DNA of 13,824 nt from an uncultured Prevotella sp. (GCA_900546345.1 URCI01000065.1:1-13824); one strand, 5' to 3'; positions 5,718 through 12,946 are shown, numbered from the stretch's first letter. A program made the numbers and translations. The notes: generated by a model from the letters alone, not told the origin.

Positions 5718-7103
5718 ATGAAAGATATGGAAGATAAAGAAAGAAAACTAAGACAGGAACACATAACGTCCGCAGAGCATTCTACTCCCCTCGCCTTTGG
5801 AGAGGGGAAGGGGGGAGAGGCTGTTGGGAGTCAGGCTTCATCCGCAGAGCATTTTACTCCCCTCTCCCTCGGAGAGGGGCAAGGGGGTGAGGCTGCTGGG
5901 AATCAGGCTTCTCCAACAAAGTCCGGCTTTTACGGTCCCTTCGGCGGAGCCTACGTCCCTGAGATATTATATAAATGTGTACACGACCTGCAGGACGCTT
6001 ACCTGCCGATCATCGAGAGCGAGGAGTTTAAACAGGAGTTCCGCACGCTGCTGCGTGACTATACCGGCCGCCCCTCACCACTCTACTACGCCAAGCGCAT
6101 GAGTGAGCGCTATGGCTGCCAGCTCTATCTCAAGCGCGAGGACCTGAACCACACCGGTGCTCACAAGATCAACAATGCCATCGGACAGATTCTCCTCGCC
6201 CGTAAGATGGGTAAGACACGCATCATTGCTGAGACCGGCGCCGGACAGCACGGCGTGGCAACAGCCACTGTCTGCGCGCTCTTCGGCATGGAGTGTGAGA
6301 TCTTCATGGGCAAGACCGACGTAGAGCGACAGCATCCCAACGTGGAGCGCATGAAGATGCTGGGCGCAAAGGTGCATCCAGTGACCACCGGAAATATGAC
6401 GCTTTCCGATGCCTGCTCAGAAGCAATCCGCGACTGGTGCTGTCATCCCGAGGATACCTTCTACCTCGTTGGCTCCACAATGGGCCCACACCCCTACCCC
6501 GACATCGTGGCGAAGATGCAGAGCGTCATCAGCGAGGAGATCAAATGGCAACTCAAAGAGAAGATAGGACGTGACTATCCCGACTATCTCATCGCCTGTG
6601 TAGGTGGTGGCAGCAACGCCGCCGGCACCATCTATCACTATGTCGACGACGACCGCGTAAAGATCGTGCTCGCCGAAGCAGGCGGTCACGGCATCGACAC
6701 CGACTACACCGCTGCCACCATGCACTGTGGCACGGAGGGCATCATCCACGGCGCCCGCACACTGGTCATGCAAACCGACGACGGTCAGATCAAGGAGGCG
6801 TTCACCATCTCCGCCGGTCTCGACTATCCGGGCATAGGGCCCATGCACGCCTATCTCGCCCAGCAGGGACGCGAGAAGGTGCTTGCCATCAACGACGACG
6901 AGGCTATCTATGCCGGTTATGAGCTCACGCGCACCGAGGGTATCATCCCTGCCATTGAGAGCGCACACGCTGTCGCCGCCCTGCGCAAGCTGTCCTTCAA
7001 GCCCTCCGACGTGGTGGTGCTCACCGTCAGCGGACGTGGAGACAAAGACATGAACACTTATCTCACTCACAAAGACATGGCGAAAGAATATGGAAAATTT
7101 TAA
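5718..7103 (+). CDS. trpB: Tryptophan synthase beta chain with a repeat-derived N-terminal extension
   Basis: This PLP enzyme condenses indole and serine to tryptophan in the TrpA-TrpB complex. The protein is 461 aa against about 395 in the family. Core homology begins at GFYGPFGGAYVPEI (70-83). PLP-binding Lys150 lies in HTGAHKINNA (E. coli Lys87), Glu172 in AETGAG (Glu109), the phosphate loop is GGGSNA (296-301), and Ser438 is in TVSGRGDKD. The offset from E. coli numbering is a constant 63 residues. Residues about 18-65 are two translated palindromic repeats (SAEHSTPLAFGEG... and SAEHFTPLSLGEG...). No ATG, GTG or TTG in frame lies between the repeats and the core, so translation must start upstream. 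ATG 5718 and ATG 5727 are possible; 5727 gives MEDKERK, the same start as TrpE. Whether the extension affects TrpA binding is unknown. Confidence 0.96.
   Translation: MKDMEDKERKLRQEHITSAEHSTPLAFGEGKGGEAVGSQASSAEHFTPLSLGEGQGGEAAGNQASPTKSGFYGPFGGAYVPEILYKCVHDLQDAYLPIIESEEFKQEFRTLLRDYTGRPSPLYYAKRMSERYGCQLYLKREDLNHTGAHKINNAIGQILLARKMGKTRIIAETGAGQHGVATATVCALFGMECEIFMGKTDVERQHPNVERMKMLGAKVHPVTTGNMTLSDACSEAIRDWCCHPEDTFYLVGSTMGPHPYPDIVAKMQSVISEEIKWQLKEKIGRDYPDYLIACVGGGSNAAGTIYHYVDDDRVKIVLAEAGGHGIDTDYTAATMHCGTEGIIHGARTLVMQTDDGQIKEAFTISAGLDYPGIGPMHAYLAQQGREKVLAINDDEAIYAGYELTRTEGIIPAIESAHAVAALRKLSFKPSDVVVLTVSGRGDKDMNTYLTHKDMAKEYGKF
5769..5912 (-). repeat. Palindromic repeat copies 5 and 6 (reverse), as a 72-bp in-frame tandem duplication in trpB
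   Basis: Unit 1 (5769-5840) and unit 2 (5841-5912) each contain one reverse-type repeat plus a GGGARTCAGGCTTC linker. They differ at scattered positions and each encodes 24 residues. Both start TCCGCAGAGCATT and include CTCCCCTC...GGAGAGGGG. Confidence 0.93.
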
Positions 7104-7108
7104 AAAAA

Positions 7109-7163
7109 GCCTCACCCCCAACCCCTCTCCAAAGGGAGAGGGGAGTGGTATGTTAGATAAACA
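7109..7163 (+). repeat. Palindromic repeat copy 7 (forward) after trpB
   Basis: It lies just after the trpB stop (7101-7103): GCCTCACCCCCAACCCCTCT, hairpin, then AGTGGTATGTTAGATAAACA. It is not translated. It is the forward partner of the reverse copy in trpE. The remaining spacer, 7164-7210, is A-rich. Confidence 0.93.
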
Positions 7164-7210
7164 GAACTGAAAAAACAGAAATAAAGAATAGAATAGCAAA
7201 GATTATAAAT

Positions 7211-8725
7211 ATGGAAGACAAAGAACGAAAACAAGCAGGGGCTTCATCGCCCGCAGAGCATTCTACTCCCCTCTCCCTTGGAGAGGGGCATGGGGGTGAG
7301 GCTGCGTTTAATGTCTACTCACAAACGATTCTCGCCGACCTTTATACTCCCGTGGCCGTCTACATGCGTTTGCGCGACATCTATCCACAGAGTGCGCTGA
7401 TGGAGAGCTCGGACTATCATGGATCCGATAACGCACGGTCGTTTATCGGCATCAACCCGATTGCCTCTATCGCTGTCAGCCATGGCAAGACAATCGTCAC
7501 GCTACCCGATGGCACTACCGAGGAACATGAACTGCCCGCGACCGGTCCCGGCAAGGGAGAAGCCTGCAAGCTCGCCATCGTCAAGGACTTCGACGACTTC
7601 ATCCATCGCTTCCATATCGAGGGTGAGGGCGCCAACTTCTGCGGCCTCTATGGCTACACGGCCTTCAACGCGGTGCGATACTTTGAAAACATCGACGTCA
7701 AGGACACGACCATGGCGAAGAACGATGCGCCTGACATCTACTACATCCTCTACCGCGACCTCATCGTCTTTGATCACTTCAACAATACGATGACGTTCAT
7801 CACCCTGGCCAAGAACAGCGACGACGGCGACCGTCAGCTCGCCGACCTACAGCGCGCCGCCAACAAGGCCAGCGTGAAGCCCTATAGCTTCCACCCCGTC
7901 GGCGAGGCTACCTCGACGCTCACCGATGAGGAGCACAAGACCAACATCCGGCGCTGTGTCAAGCACTGCCTGCGCGGCGACGTCTTCCAGATCGTCATCT
8001 CGCGCCGCTTCGTCCAGCGCTACGAGGGTGACGACTTCAAACTCTATCGCGCCCTGCGCTCCATCAACCCGTCGCCCTATCTCTTCTACTTCGATTTCGG
8101 CGGCTTCCGCATCTTCGGCTCCAGCCCTGAGACCCACAATCGCATTGAGGGCGACACGGCTTATATCGACCCGATCGCCGGCACCACCAAGCGCACGGGC
8201 AACGCCGAACAGGACCGTCGTGCGGCCGAGTTCCTGCGCAACGACCCGAAGGAAAACGCTGAGCACGTCATGCTCGTGGACTTAGCACGCAACGACCTGA
8301 GCCGCAACTGCCACGACGTGAAGGTGGACTTCTACAAGGACATGCAGTTCTACAGCCACGTCATCCACCTCGTCAGCCGTGTCAGCGGTAAGCTCAACAA
8401 GGGTGCTGACCACATCAAGGCATTCTTCGACACCTTCCCCGCCGGTACACTGTCAGGAGCCCCTAAGGTGCGCGCCATGCAGCTCATCAGCGAGATGGAG
8501 CCACACAACCGTGGTGCTTACGGCGGTTGCATCGGCTTCATCGGCCTCAACGGCAATCTCAACCAAGCCATCGTCATCCGCACATTCATCAGTCGCGGCG
8601 GTGAGTTGTGGTTCCAAGCCGGCAGCGGTGTGGTAGCCAAGAGCAACGATGCCTATGAGCTCAATGAGAGCAACAACAAGCTCGGCGCACTCGTCAAAGC
8701 CATCAAGATCGCAGAGAAGCTATAA
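7211..8725 (+). CDS. trpE: Anthranilate synthase component I with a repeat-derived N-terminal extension
   Basis: It makes anthranilate from chorismate, using ammonia from TrpG. It is the committed step and normally the feedback target. The protein is 504 aa against about 470 in relatives. Residues 1-32 are an extension: MEDKERKQAGASS plus one translated repeat (PAEHSTPLSLGEGHGGEA). The core starts near FNVYSQTILADLYTPV (33-48). The tryptophan-binding motif LMESSDY is at 63-69. The chorismate-binding domain shows GDVFQIVISRRF (256-267), NPSPYLFY (286-293), FGSSPE (302-307), PIAGT (321-325), LVDLARNDL (355-363), TFPAGTLSGAPKVRAM (408-423) and QAGSGVV (469-475). The start at 7211 is the first in-frame ATG after an A-rich leader. 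The GTG at codon 48 and ATG at codon 52 fall inside the core, so they are poor alternatives. Confidence 0.96.
   Translation: MEDKERKQAGASSPAEHSTPLSLGEGHGGEAAFNVYSQTILADLYTPVAVYMRLRDIYPQSALMESSDYHGSDNARSFIGINPIASIAVSHGKTIVTLPDGTTEEHELPATGPGKGEACKLAIVKDFDDFIHRFHIEGEGANFCGLYGYTAFNAVRYFENIDVKDTTMAKNDAPDIYYILYRDLIVFDHFNNTMTFITLAKNSDDGDRQLADLQRAANKASVKPYSFHPVGEATSTLTDEEHKTNIRRCVKHCLRGDVFQIVISRRFVQRYEGDDFKLYRALRSINPSPYLFYFDFGGFRIFGSSPETHNRIEGDTAYIDPIAGTTKRTGNAEQDRRAAEFLRNDPKENAEHVMLVDLARNDLSRNCHDVKVDFYKDMQFYSHVIHLVSRVSGKLNKGADHIKAFFDTFPAGTLSGAPKVRAMQLISEMEPHNRGAYGGCIGFIGLNGNLNQAIVIRTFISRGGELWFQAGSGVVAKSNDAYELNESNNKLGALVKAIKIAEKL
7250..7303 (-). repeat. Palindromic repeat copy 8 (reverse), in the trpE N-terminal region
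   Basis: CCCGCAGAGCATTCTACTCC, then CCTCTCC...GGAGAGGGG, ending GGGGGTGAGGCT. Its complement matches the copy at 7109-7163 nearly base for base over about 40 nt. It encodes PAEHSTPLSLGEGHGGEA in trpE. Confidence 0.93.
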
Positions 8726-8753
8726 ACAAAAGAAAAGCATAGATTCAAAGAAG

Positions 8754-8779
8754 GAATAAGCATCTGAAGAAACTTATTC
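8754..8779 (+). other. Small inverted repeat in the trpE-trpG spacer
   Basis: GAATAAG (8754-8760) and CTTATTC (8773-8779) could form a 7-bp AT-rich stem with a 12-nt loop in the 83-bp spacer. It is weak and has no T tract. The rest of the spacer is A-rich with no repeat of the palindromic family. Confidence 0.35.
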
Positions 8780-8808
8780 TATCAAGAATTTGAGAATTTA
8801 AGAATGAT

Positions 8809-9372
8809 ATGAAAATCGTTATCATAGACAATTACGACAGCTTCACGTATAATCTTGCGCATCTCGTGAAGCAATTGGGAGCCGAAGTGGAGGTCTACCG
8901 CAATGATCAGTTCACACTGCCTCAGCTGGAGCCTTTCGACAAGATCATCCTCAGTCCCGGACCCGGCATTCCGAGCGAGGCCGGACTGTTGCTTGATGTC
9001 ATCAAGACCTATGCCGGCCGCAAGCCGATCCTCGGCGTGTGTCTCGGCCATCAGGCCATCGGTGAGGTCTTTGGCGCCAAGCTTGAGAACCTCAGCGAAG
9101 TGTATCATGGTGTAGCCACCGAGGGCACACAGTTTGGCAACGACCCGATCTTCGACGGTCTGCCCAAGCGTCTGCTCATGGGCCGCTACCATAGTTGGGT
9201 GGTCAGCCGCACAGAGTTCCCCGCCGCCCTCGAGGTGACGGCTGTCAGCGACGACGGACAGATCATGGGACTGCGCCACCGCCACTACAACATCCACGGC
9301 ATACAGTTCCATCCCGAGAGCGTGCTCACCCCGATGGGCAGCAAGATCGTGGAGAACTGGCTCAACGGATAA
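8809..9372 (+). CDS. trpG: Anthranilate synthase component II (glutamine amidotransferase)
   Basis: This class I glutamine amidotransferase supplies ammonia to TrpE. The protein is 187 aa, normal length. Family features: IIDNYDSFTYNL (5-16), SPGPGIP (49-55), nucleophile Cys78 in GVCLGHQAIGE (76-86), HSWVV (128-132), and the His168/Glu170 pair in IQFHPESVLTP. The ATG at 8809 gives the standard N-terminus. It is the last gene of the operon, followed by a structured gap and a terminator. In other bacteria such a subunit may also serve folate synthesis (PabA); the operon context favours TrpG. It carries no repeat insertion. Confidence 0.96.
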   Translation: MKIVIIDNYDSFTYNLAHLVKQLGAEVEVYRNDQFTLPQLEPFDKIILSPGPGIPSEAGLLLDVIKTYAGRKPILGVCLGHQAIGEVFGAKLENLSEVYHGVATEGTQFGNDPIFDGLPKRLLMGRYHSWVVSRTEFPAALEVTAVSDDGQIMGLRHRHYNIHGIQFHPESVLTPMGSKIVENWLNG

Positions 9373-9373
9373 A

Positions 9374-9448
9374 ATTGCGCCTGCGGTACATAAAGCCATC
9401 GGCCCCTCCTGCAACTTCGAAGAGGTGGTTGAGAAAGTGTTGATTTGA
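9374..9448 (+). pseudogene. Possible coding remnant after trpG
   Basis: One frame from 9374 to the TGA at 9446-9448 reads AVHKAIGPSCNFEEVVEKVL near its end. It looks protein-like and has no start codon of its own. I cannot assign it to a family. It could be the tail of a lost gene or chance. Confidence 0.2.
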
Positions 9449-9449
9449 A

Positions 9450-9509
9450 GCTATCGCCAACAAAATTCTATGCGCACATGCGCAATTTCACGCGATAGCA
9501 AGTTTTGTT
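9450..9509 (+). other. Nested inverted repeats with possible pseudoknot topology
   Basis: GCTATCGC (9450-9457) pairs with GCGATAGC (9492-9499) around an inner TGCGCA-CA-TGCGCA hairpin (9471-9484). In addition AACAAAA (9459-9465) can pair with TTTTGTT (9503-9509), crossing the outer stem. It lies in the trpG 3' region before the terminator. Function is unknown. Confidence 0.5.
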
Positions 9510-9542
9510 ATGGGCAGGCTTCCCATTTATCTTGTTATCAAT

Positions 9543-9580
9543 GCCTGAGCAGCTTGTATAAAGCGCGCTCAGGCTTTTTT
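9543..9580 (+). terminator. Intrinsic terminator of the trp operon
   Basis: GCCTGAGC (9543-9550) and GCTCAGGC (9567-9574) form a perfect 8-bp stem followed by six T (9575-9580), 170 bp after trpG. The right arm also contains the stop codon of the convergent glycosyltransferase gene. No T tract exists on the minus-strand side, so it is likely one-directional. Confidence 0.85.
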
Positions 9581-10384
9581 CTTCTGCCTCTCCACCATCT
9601 TAGCGACGATGAGGAACTGGTAATAGGCTTTGATCAGGGCATGGATGAGACCAGGGAGGCCACTGCGGATGCTGCCGTCGAGGAAATAGTCCTTGAAAAA
9701 GCGCCAAAACGGGCGCCACAGCAGTGTGCCAAACCCATAGTGTTTGCCATCTGCCAACTTCTTGTCCACCTCTCCGGTAGTGTACTGATTGCCCTTGTTC
9801 ACCACGTCTGCGATATAGTTCTCGGCGAGATGGTCGAGATAGGCACCTTTGATACGAGGCATGTGCGCTGTGCGTCCCTGCACCTTCGGAAAGGTATGGA
9901 CGTAGGGCGGCCAGTCTGTACCCTCCCGCGGGAAGAAACGCAACTGCCAGTCGCCGATGCGCCCCTTCTCAGGAATGTTCATGAAGCGGTTGCGTCGAGG
10001 GAGGTAGAGTCCCTGCGGGCCGTCGTCCTGTCCGACCCTTTGATAAAGATAGTCGCGCAGAGCAGGCATGACGACCTCATCGGCATCGACGACCAGCACC
10101 CATGGACAAGCGGCACTCTGTATGGCGAAGTTACGCGCCGGTTCGGCGCTCACACAGTCGCCTTTGGGAAAGGTGACGATGTGGCAACCATATTCTCGTG
10201 CTATGTCGAGCGTGTGGTCGGTACTCTCCATATCGCAGACCACGATCTCGTCGAAGTCTCTGACGCTTTCGAGCACCTCACGCAGATGGCGCTCGGCATT
10301 ATAGGTGTTGATGACGACAGAGATCCGTGCGGACGCTGGCCGCAGACTGTTGCCATTGTGTGGGTTACTGGTCTTGCTGTTCAT
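9569..10384 (-). CDS. Family 2 glycosyltransferase
   Basis: The protein is 271 aa. The GT-A fold is visible: ISVVINTYNAERHL (21-34), DEIVVCDMESTDHT (45-58) and the metal-binding DAD at 100-102 in VLVVDADEV. It resembles WaaE-like enzymes that add sugars to lipopolysaccharide or other glycans, acting at the inner membrane face. The donor and acceptor cannot be told from sequence. The C-terminal region has amphipathic helices (WRFFKDYFLDGSIRSG onward) and ends in a basic KKKA. It starts 6 bp after the glycosidase stop, so the two are probably cotranscribed. Its stop lies within the trp terminator stem. Confidence 0.9.
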   Translation of the reverse strand: MNSKTSNPHNGNSLRPASARISVVINTYNAERHLREVLESVRDFDEIVVCDMESTDHTLDIAREYGCHIVTFPKGDCVSAEPARNFAIQSAACPWVLVVDADEVVMPALRDYLYQRVGQDDGPQGLYLPRRNRFMNIPEKGRIGDWQLRFFPREGTDWPPYVHTFPKVQGRTAHMPRIKGAYLDHLAENYIADVVNKGNQYTTGEVDKKLADGKHYGFGTLLWRPFWRFFKDYFLDGSIRSGLPGLIHALIKAYYQFLIVAKMVERQKKKA

Positions 10385-10390
10385 GATCTA

Positions 10391-12853
10391 TTATCTTTTT
10401 GATGGGATCGTCAGCGCCCCTGCCTTCAAGTCTGTGGCCTGTGCGTGAACGACGACCGGCCGGGTCTTGTCCTTGACACGCACCACGACCATGCACTTGC
10501 CAAAGAAAGCTTGGCGGTCGCTGGCCTTGAAGCGCTCGGTAGAGAACTGCGAACCATTGTCCACGCCGACGATGTCGGCATTCTCCGCCGTAAAGTAGAT
10601 GTGGTTACGGGCATCGGGACAGAGATTGCCGTTTGCGTCGATGACTTCCGCGTTGACAAACGTCGTCGTCTCGCCCTGATAGTCGCAGGTCAGGCGTATC
10701 GACGTGGCGGGTCCGGCCGTGCGGATGGTCTGCCGGCGCACCTCTTTGCCCTGCTTGCGTGCCACAGCCGTGATCTCTCCCGGTTCAAACGTCACGCGCC
10801 ACATCACATGGTACTGATGGCTGTCGGCCTTGCGGCGTATGCCTTGGCTTTTGCCGTTGACGTAGAGCTCCACCTCGTCGGCATTGTTGTAATAGCACCA
10901 GAGGTCAACGGTCTGACCCGGCAGCCAGTTCCAGTGCGGGAACAGGTGCAGCACAGGCTTGGCGGTCCATTCACTCTGATACATATAATAGACATCCTTG
11001 GGGAAACCGGCCAGGTCGATGATGCCAAAGTAGCTGCTGTGGGCCGGATAGCCATAGGGAGTCGGCTCGCCGATATAGTCCCAGCCGGTCCAGATAAACT
11101 GTCCGGCACAGTAAGGTGTGTGCTTGACGATGTCCCAAGTCTCCTCGTGGGTAGAACTCCACGGAGCATGGCTGTTGTCATAAGCCGAGCACATCATCGT
11201 TGCGTTGGTATAAGGCTTGTCCCATCGCTTCGGTGCTATGTAGACGCTGTCGGAAGGCATACGGTAGTAGCCGCGCGTCTGCAGGGCCGAGACGCTCTCT
11301 GTCATGAGAAAAGGCTTGCCGGGGAAGTTCTTCGGCACGTCCTTGATCCACTGACGGTGATAGTTGAAGCCGATGAGATCCAGGGCACCCGACTTGAAGA
11401 GATGGTTGTCGGGCGAGGGCTCGTTGCATCCTGCCGTGATCGGACGGCTCTTGTCGAGGCTTCTGACGATATCGGCGAGATGGATGGTGAGCAGCGAGTT
11501 GGGCGAGAGTTCCTTGCCGTGGGCGAGTGTCGAGGCATCGTGCCCTGCGTTGAGGATCAAGTTGGCCTGCTCGAGCGTCAATGCATCAGCACTGGCCGAC
11601 GACCATTGTTCGAGCACCTCATTGCCGATGCTCCAGATGAGAATCGACGGATGGTTGCGGTCACGGAGGATCATGTCGGTGAGGTCGCGTTGGTGCCATT
11701 TCTCGAAGAAGCGGGCATAGTCGTTTTTGGTCTTGCGGCGCATCCACATGTCGAAAGCCTCATCCATGACGATGAAGCCCATCGTGTCGGCCATGTTCAG
11801 CAGTTCTGGCGCGGGAGGGTTATGGCTGCATCGCAGGGCGTTGACACCCATGTCTTTCAACTTCACCAGCTGGCGATGGAGCGCATCGTTGTCAAGAGCG
11901 GCTCCGAGACAACCAAGATCATGGTGGTCACAGACGCCGTTGATTTTCATGTTTTTGCCGTTGAGCCAAAAGCCCGTCTTGGCATCGAAGCGGAAAGAGC
12001 GGAAGGCCGTCGTTGTGCGCACGGCGTCGATGGTCTTCCCGTCAATGAGGATCTCGGTGAGCAAAGTATAGACATGCGGGGCGTCGGGGCTCCACCGTTT
12101 CGGGTCGCTGACCTTGAGCATCTGTTGTGTGCTGCCGTTTTCCATGCGTGCGACGACTTTTCCGTCAGCATCGAGGAGTGTGTTGCGGACCATCGGGTGC
12201 TGTCCCTGGTGGTTCTCGTCAGCAAGGGTGACCGTGACGGGCACCGTCCATGAGCGTCCGTTCTTGGTCGTCGGCATGACATTCACACCCCAGTTGGCGA
12301 TGTGCAGCGGTGCCGTAGTGGTAAGCCATACGTTGCGGTAGATGCCACACCCCGAGTACCAACGGGAGTTGGGCTGGTCGCTGTTGTCCACGCGCACGGC
12401 GATCACATTGTCAACACCGCGTCGGAGATAAGGTGTGAGGTCGTATTGAAACGAAATATAGCCATAGGGACGTGTACCAAGCAGGTGTCCGTTGATATAC
12501 ACCGAACTGTTCATATACACACCGTCAAAGGTGACGTAGAGACGGGCGTCCTTGTCGAGGGTGGCGGGCACCGTGAAATGTTTGCGATACCATCCGATGC
12601 CGCCGGGCAGTGAGCCGCCGCCAGCACCACTCGGATTGTCGACGCTGAAGTCGCCTTCTATGGCCCAGTCGTGTGGCAGGTTGAGCTGTCGCCAATCACG
12701 GTCGGCATAGTCGGGTTGCGCCATCGCCGTGGTGTCGCCGAGGCAGAACAGCCAGCCCCCATCAAAGTTGATGGTCTTCCGGGCTTGTGTATTGAGCGTG
12801 GCGGAACCTATCAATAAGATTGTAAGGAGCAGTTTTCTGATGTGGTGTGTCAT
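10391..12853 (-). CDS. Secreted glycoside hydrolase family 2 (beta-galactosidase-like)
   Basis: The protein is 820 aa from the ATG at 12853. A signal peptide (MTHHIRKLLLTILLIGSATL, to about Ala24) sends it to the periplasm or outer membrane side. Domain order: N-terminal sugar-binding jelly roll (about 27-180), Ig-like domain (about 181-290), TIM barrel (about 291-600), then C-terminal Ig-like domains. The acid/base is Glu412 in IWSIGNEV and the nucleophile Glu519 in FLMTES. GVCDHHDLG (306-314) and ALRCSHNPP (339-347) are typical of the family. Substrate is uncertain: beta-galactosidase is the commonest activity, but glucuronidase or mannosidase cannot be excluded. The frame is open to 12892, but that would start inside the promoter. 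It is the first gene of a unit with the glycosyltransferase. Confidence 0.95.
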   Translation of the reverse strand: MTHHIRKLLLTILLIGSATLNTQARKTINFDGGWLFCLGDTTAMAQPDYADRDWRQLNLPHDWAIEGDFSVDNPSGAGGGSLPGGIGWYRKHFTVPATLDKDARLYVTFDGVYMNSSVYINGHLLGTRPYGYISFQYDLTPYLRRGVDNVIAVRVDNSDQPNSRWYSGCGIYRNVWLTTTAPLHIANWGVNVMPTTKNGRSWTVPVTVTLADENHQGQHPMVRNTLLDADGKVVARMENGSTQQMLKVSDPKRWSPDAPHVYTLLTEILIDGKTIDAVRTTTAFRSFRFDAKTGFWLNGKNMKINGVCDHHDLGCLGAALDNDALHRQLVKLKDMGVNALRCSHNPPAPELLNMADTMGFIVMDEAFDMWMRRKTKNDYARFFEKWHQRDLTDMILRDRNHPSILIWSIGNEVLEQWSSASADALTLEQANLILNAGHDASTLAHGKELSPNSLLTIHLADIVRSLDKSRPITAGCNEPSPDNHLFKSGALDLIGFNYHRQWIKDVPKNFPGKPFLMTESVSALQTRGYYRMPSDSVYIAPKRWDKPYTNATMMCSAYDNSHAPWSSTHEETWDIVKHTPYCAGQFIWTGWDYIGEPTPYGYPAHSSYFGIIDLAGFPKDVYYMYQSEWTAKPVLHLFPHWNWLPGQTVDLWCYYNNADEVELYVNGKSQGIRRKADSHQYHVMWRVTFEPGEITAVARKQGKEVRRQTIRTAGPATSIRLTCDYQGETTTFVNAEVIDANGNLCPDARNHIYFTAENADIVGVDNGSQFSTERFKASDRQAFFGKCMVVVRVKDKTRPVVVHAQATDLKAGALTIPSKR

Positions 12854-12889
12854 GGGTTCTTTTTTTACTTGCTTTGTATTTAGTCTTTG

Positions 12890-12897
12890 CAAAGATA
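12890..12897 (-). promoter_or_regulatory. Promoter -7 element for the glycosidase gene
   Basis: On the minus strand TATCTTTG (12897 to 12890) matches TAnnTTTG. Transcription would start about 30 nt before the ATG at 12853. No clear TTTG lies at the -33 position, so the promoter may be weak or need an activator. Confidence 0.6.
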
Positions 12898-12900
12898 GTG

Positions 12901-12946
12901 AAAAAAGACGAGACGGGCACCATTGTCATTGTTTTTTTACCGTCTC
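12901..12946 (-). terminator. Possible terminator after the SGNH esterase gene
   Basis: On the minus strand GAGACGG (12946-12940) can pair with CCGTCTC (12916-12910), followed by GTCTTTTTT. The stem is 7 bp but the loop is 23 nt and contains the stop codon, so efficiency is doubtful. Confidence 0.45.

Noticed and set aside
3614..7303. Repeats considered as a CRISPR array
   Set aside because: Copies are in both orientations, irregularly spaced and inside genes, with no constant-length spacers.
9470..10402. A 310-codon open frame on the plus strand
   Set aside because: It is antisense to the glycosyltransferase with its clear GT-A motifs, and it crosses the trp terminator.
10445..12253. A 602-codon open frame on the plus strand
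   Set aside because: It is wholly antisense to the family 2 glycosidase, which has intact catalytic motifs and a signal peptide. The antisense product has no recognisable domain and is a codon-bias shadow.
12854..12892. TTG start giving a longer glycosidase
   Set aside because: It would put the start codon within the -7 promoter element and spoil the signal peptide, which begins cleanly at 12853.
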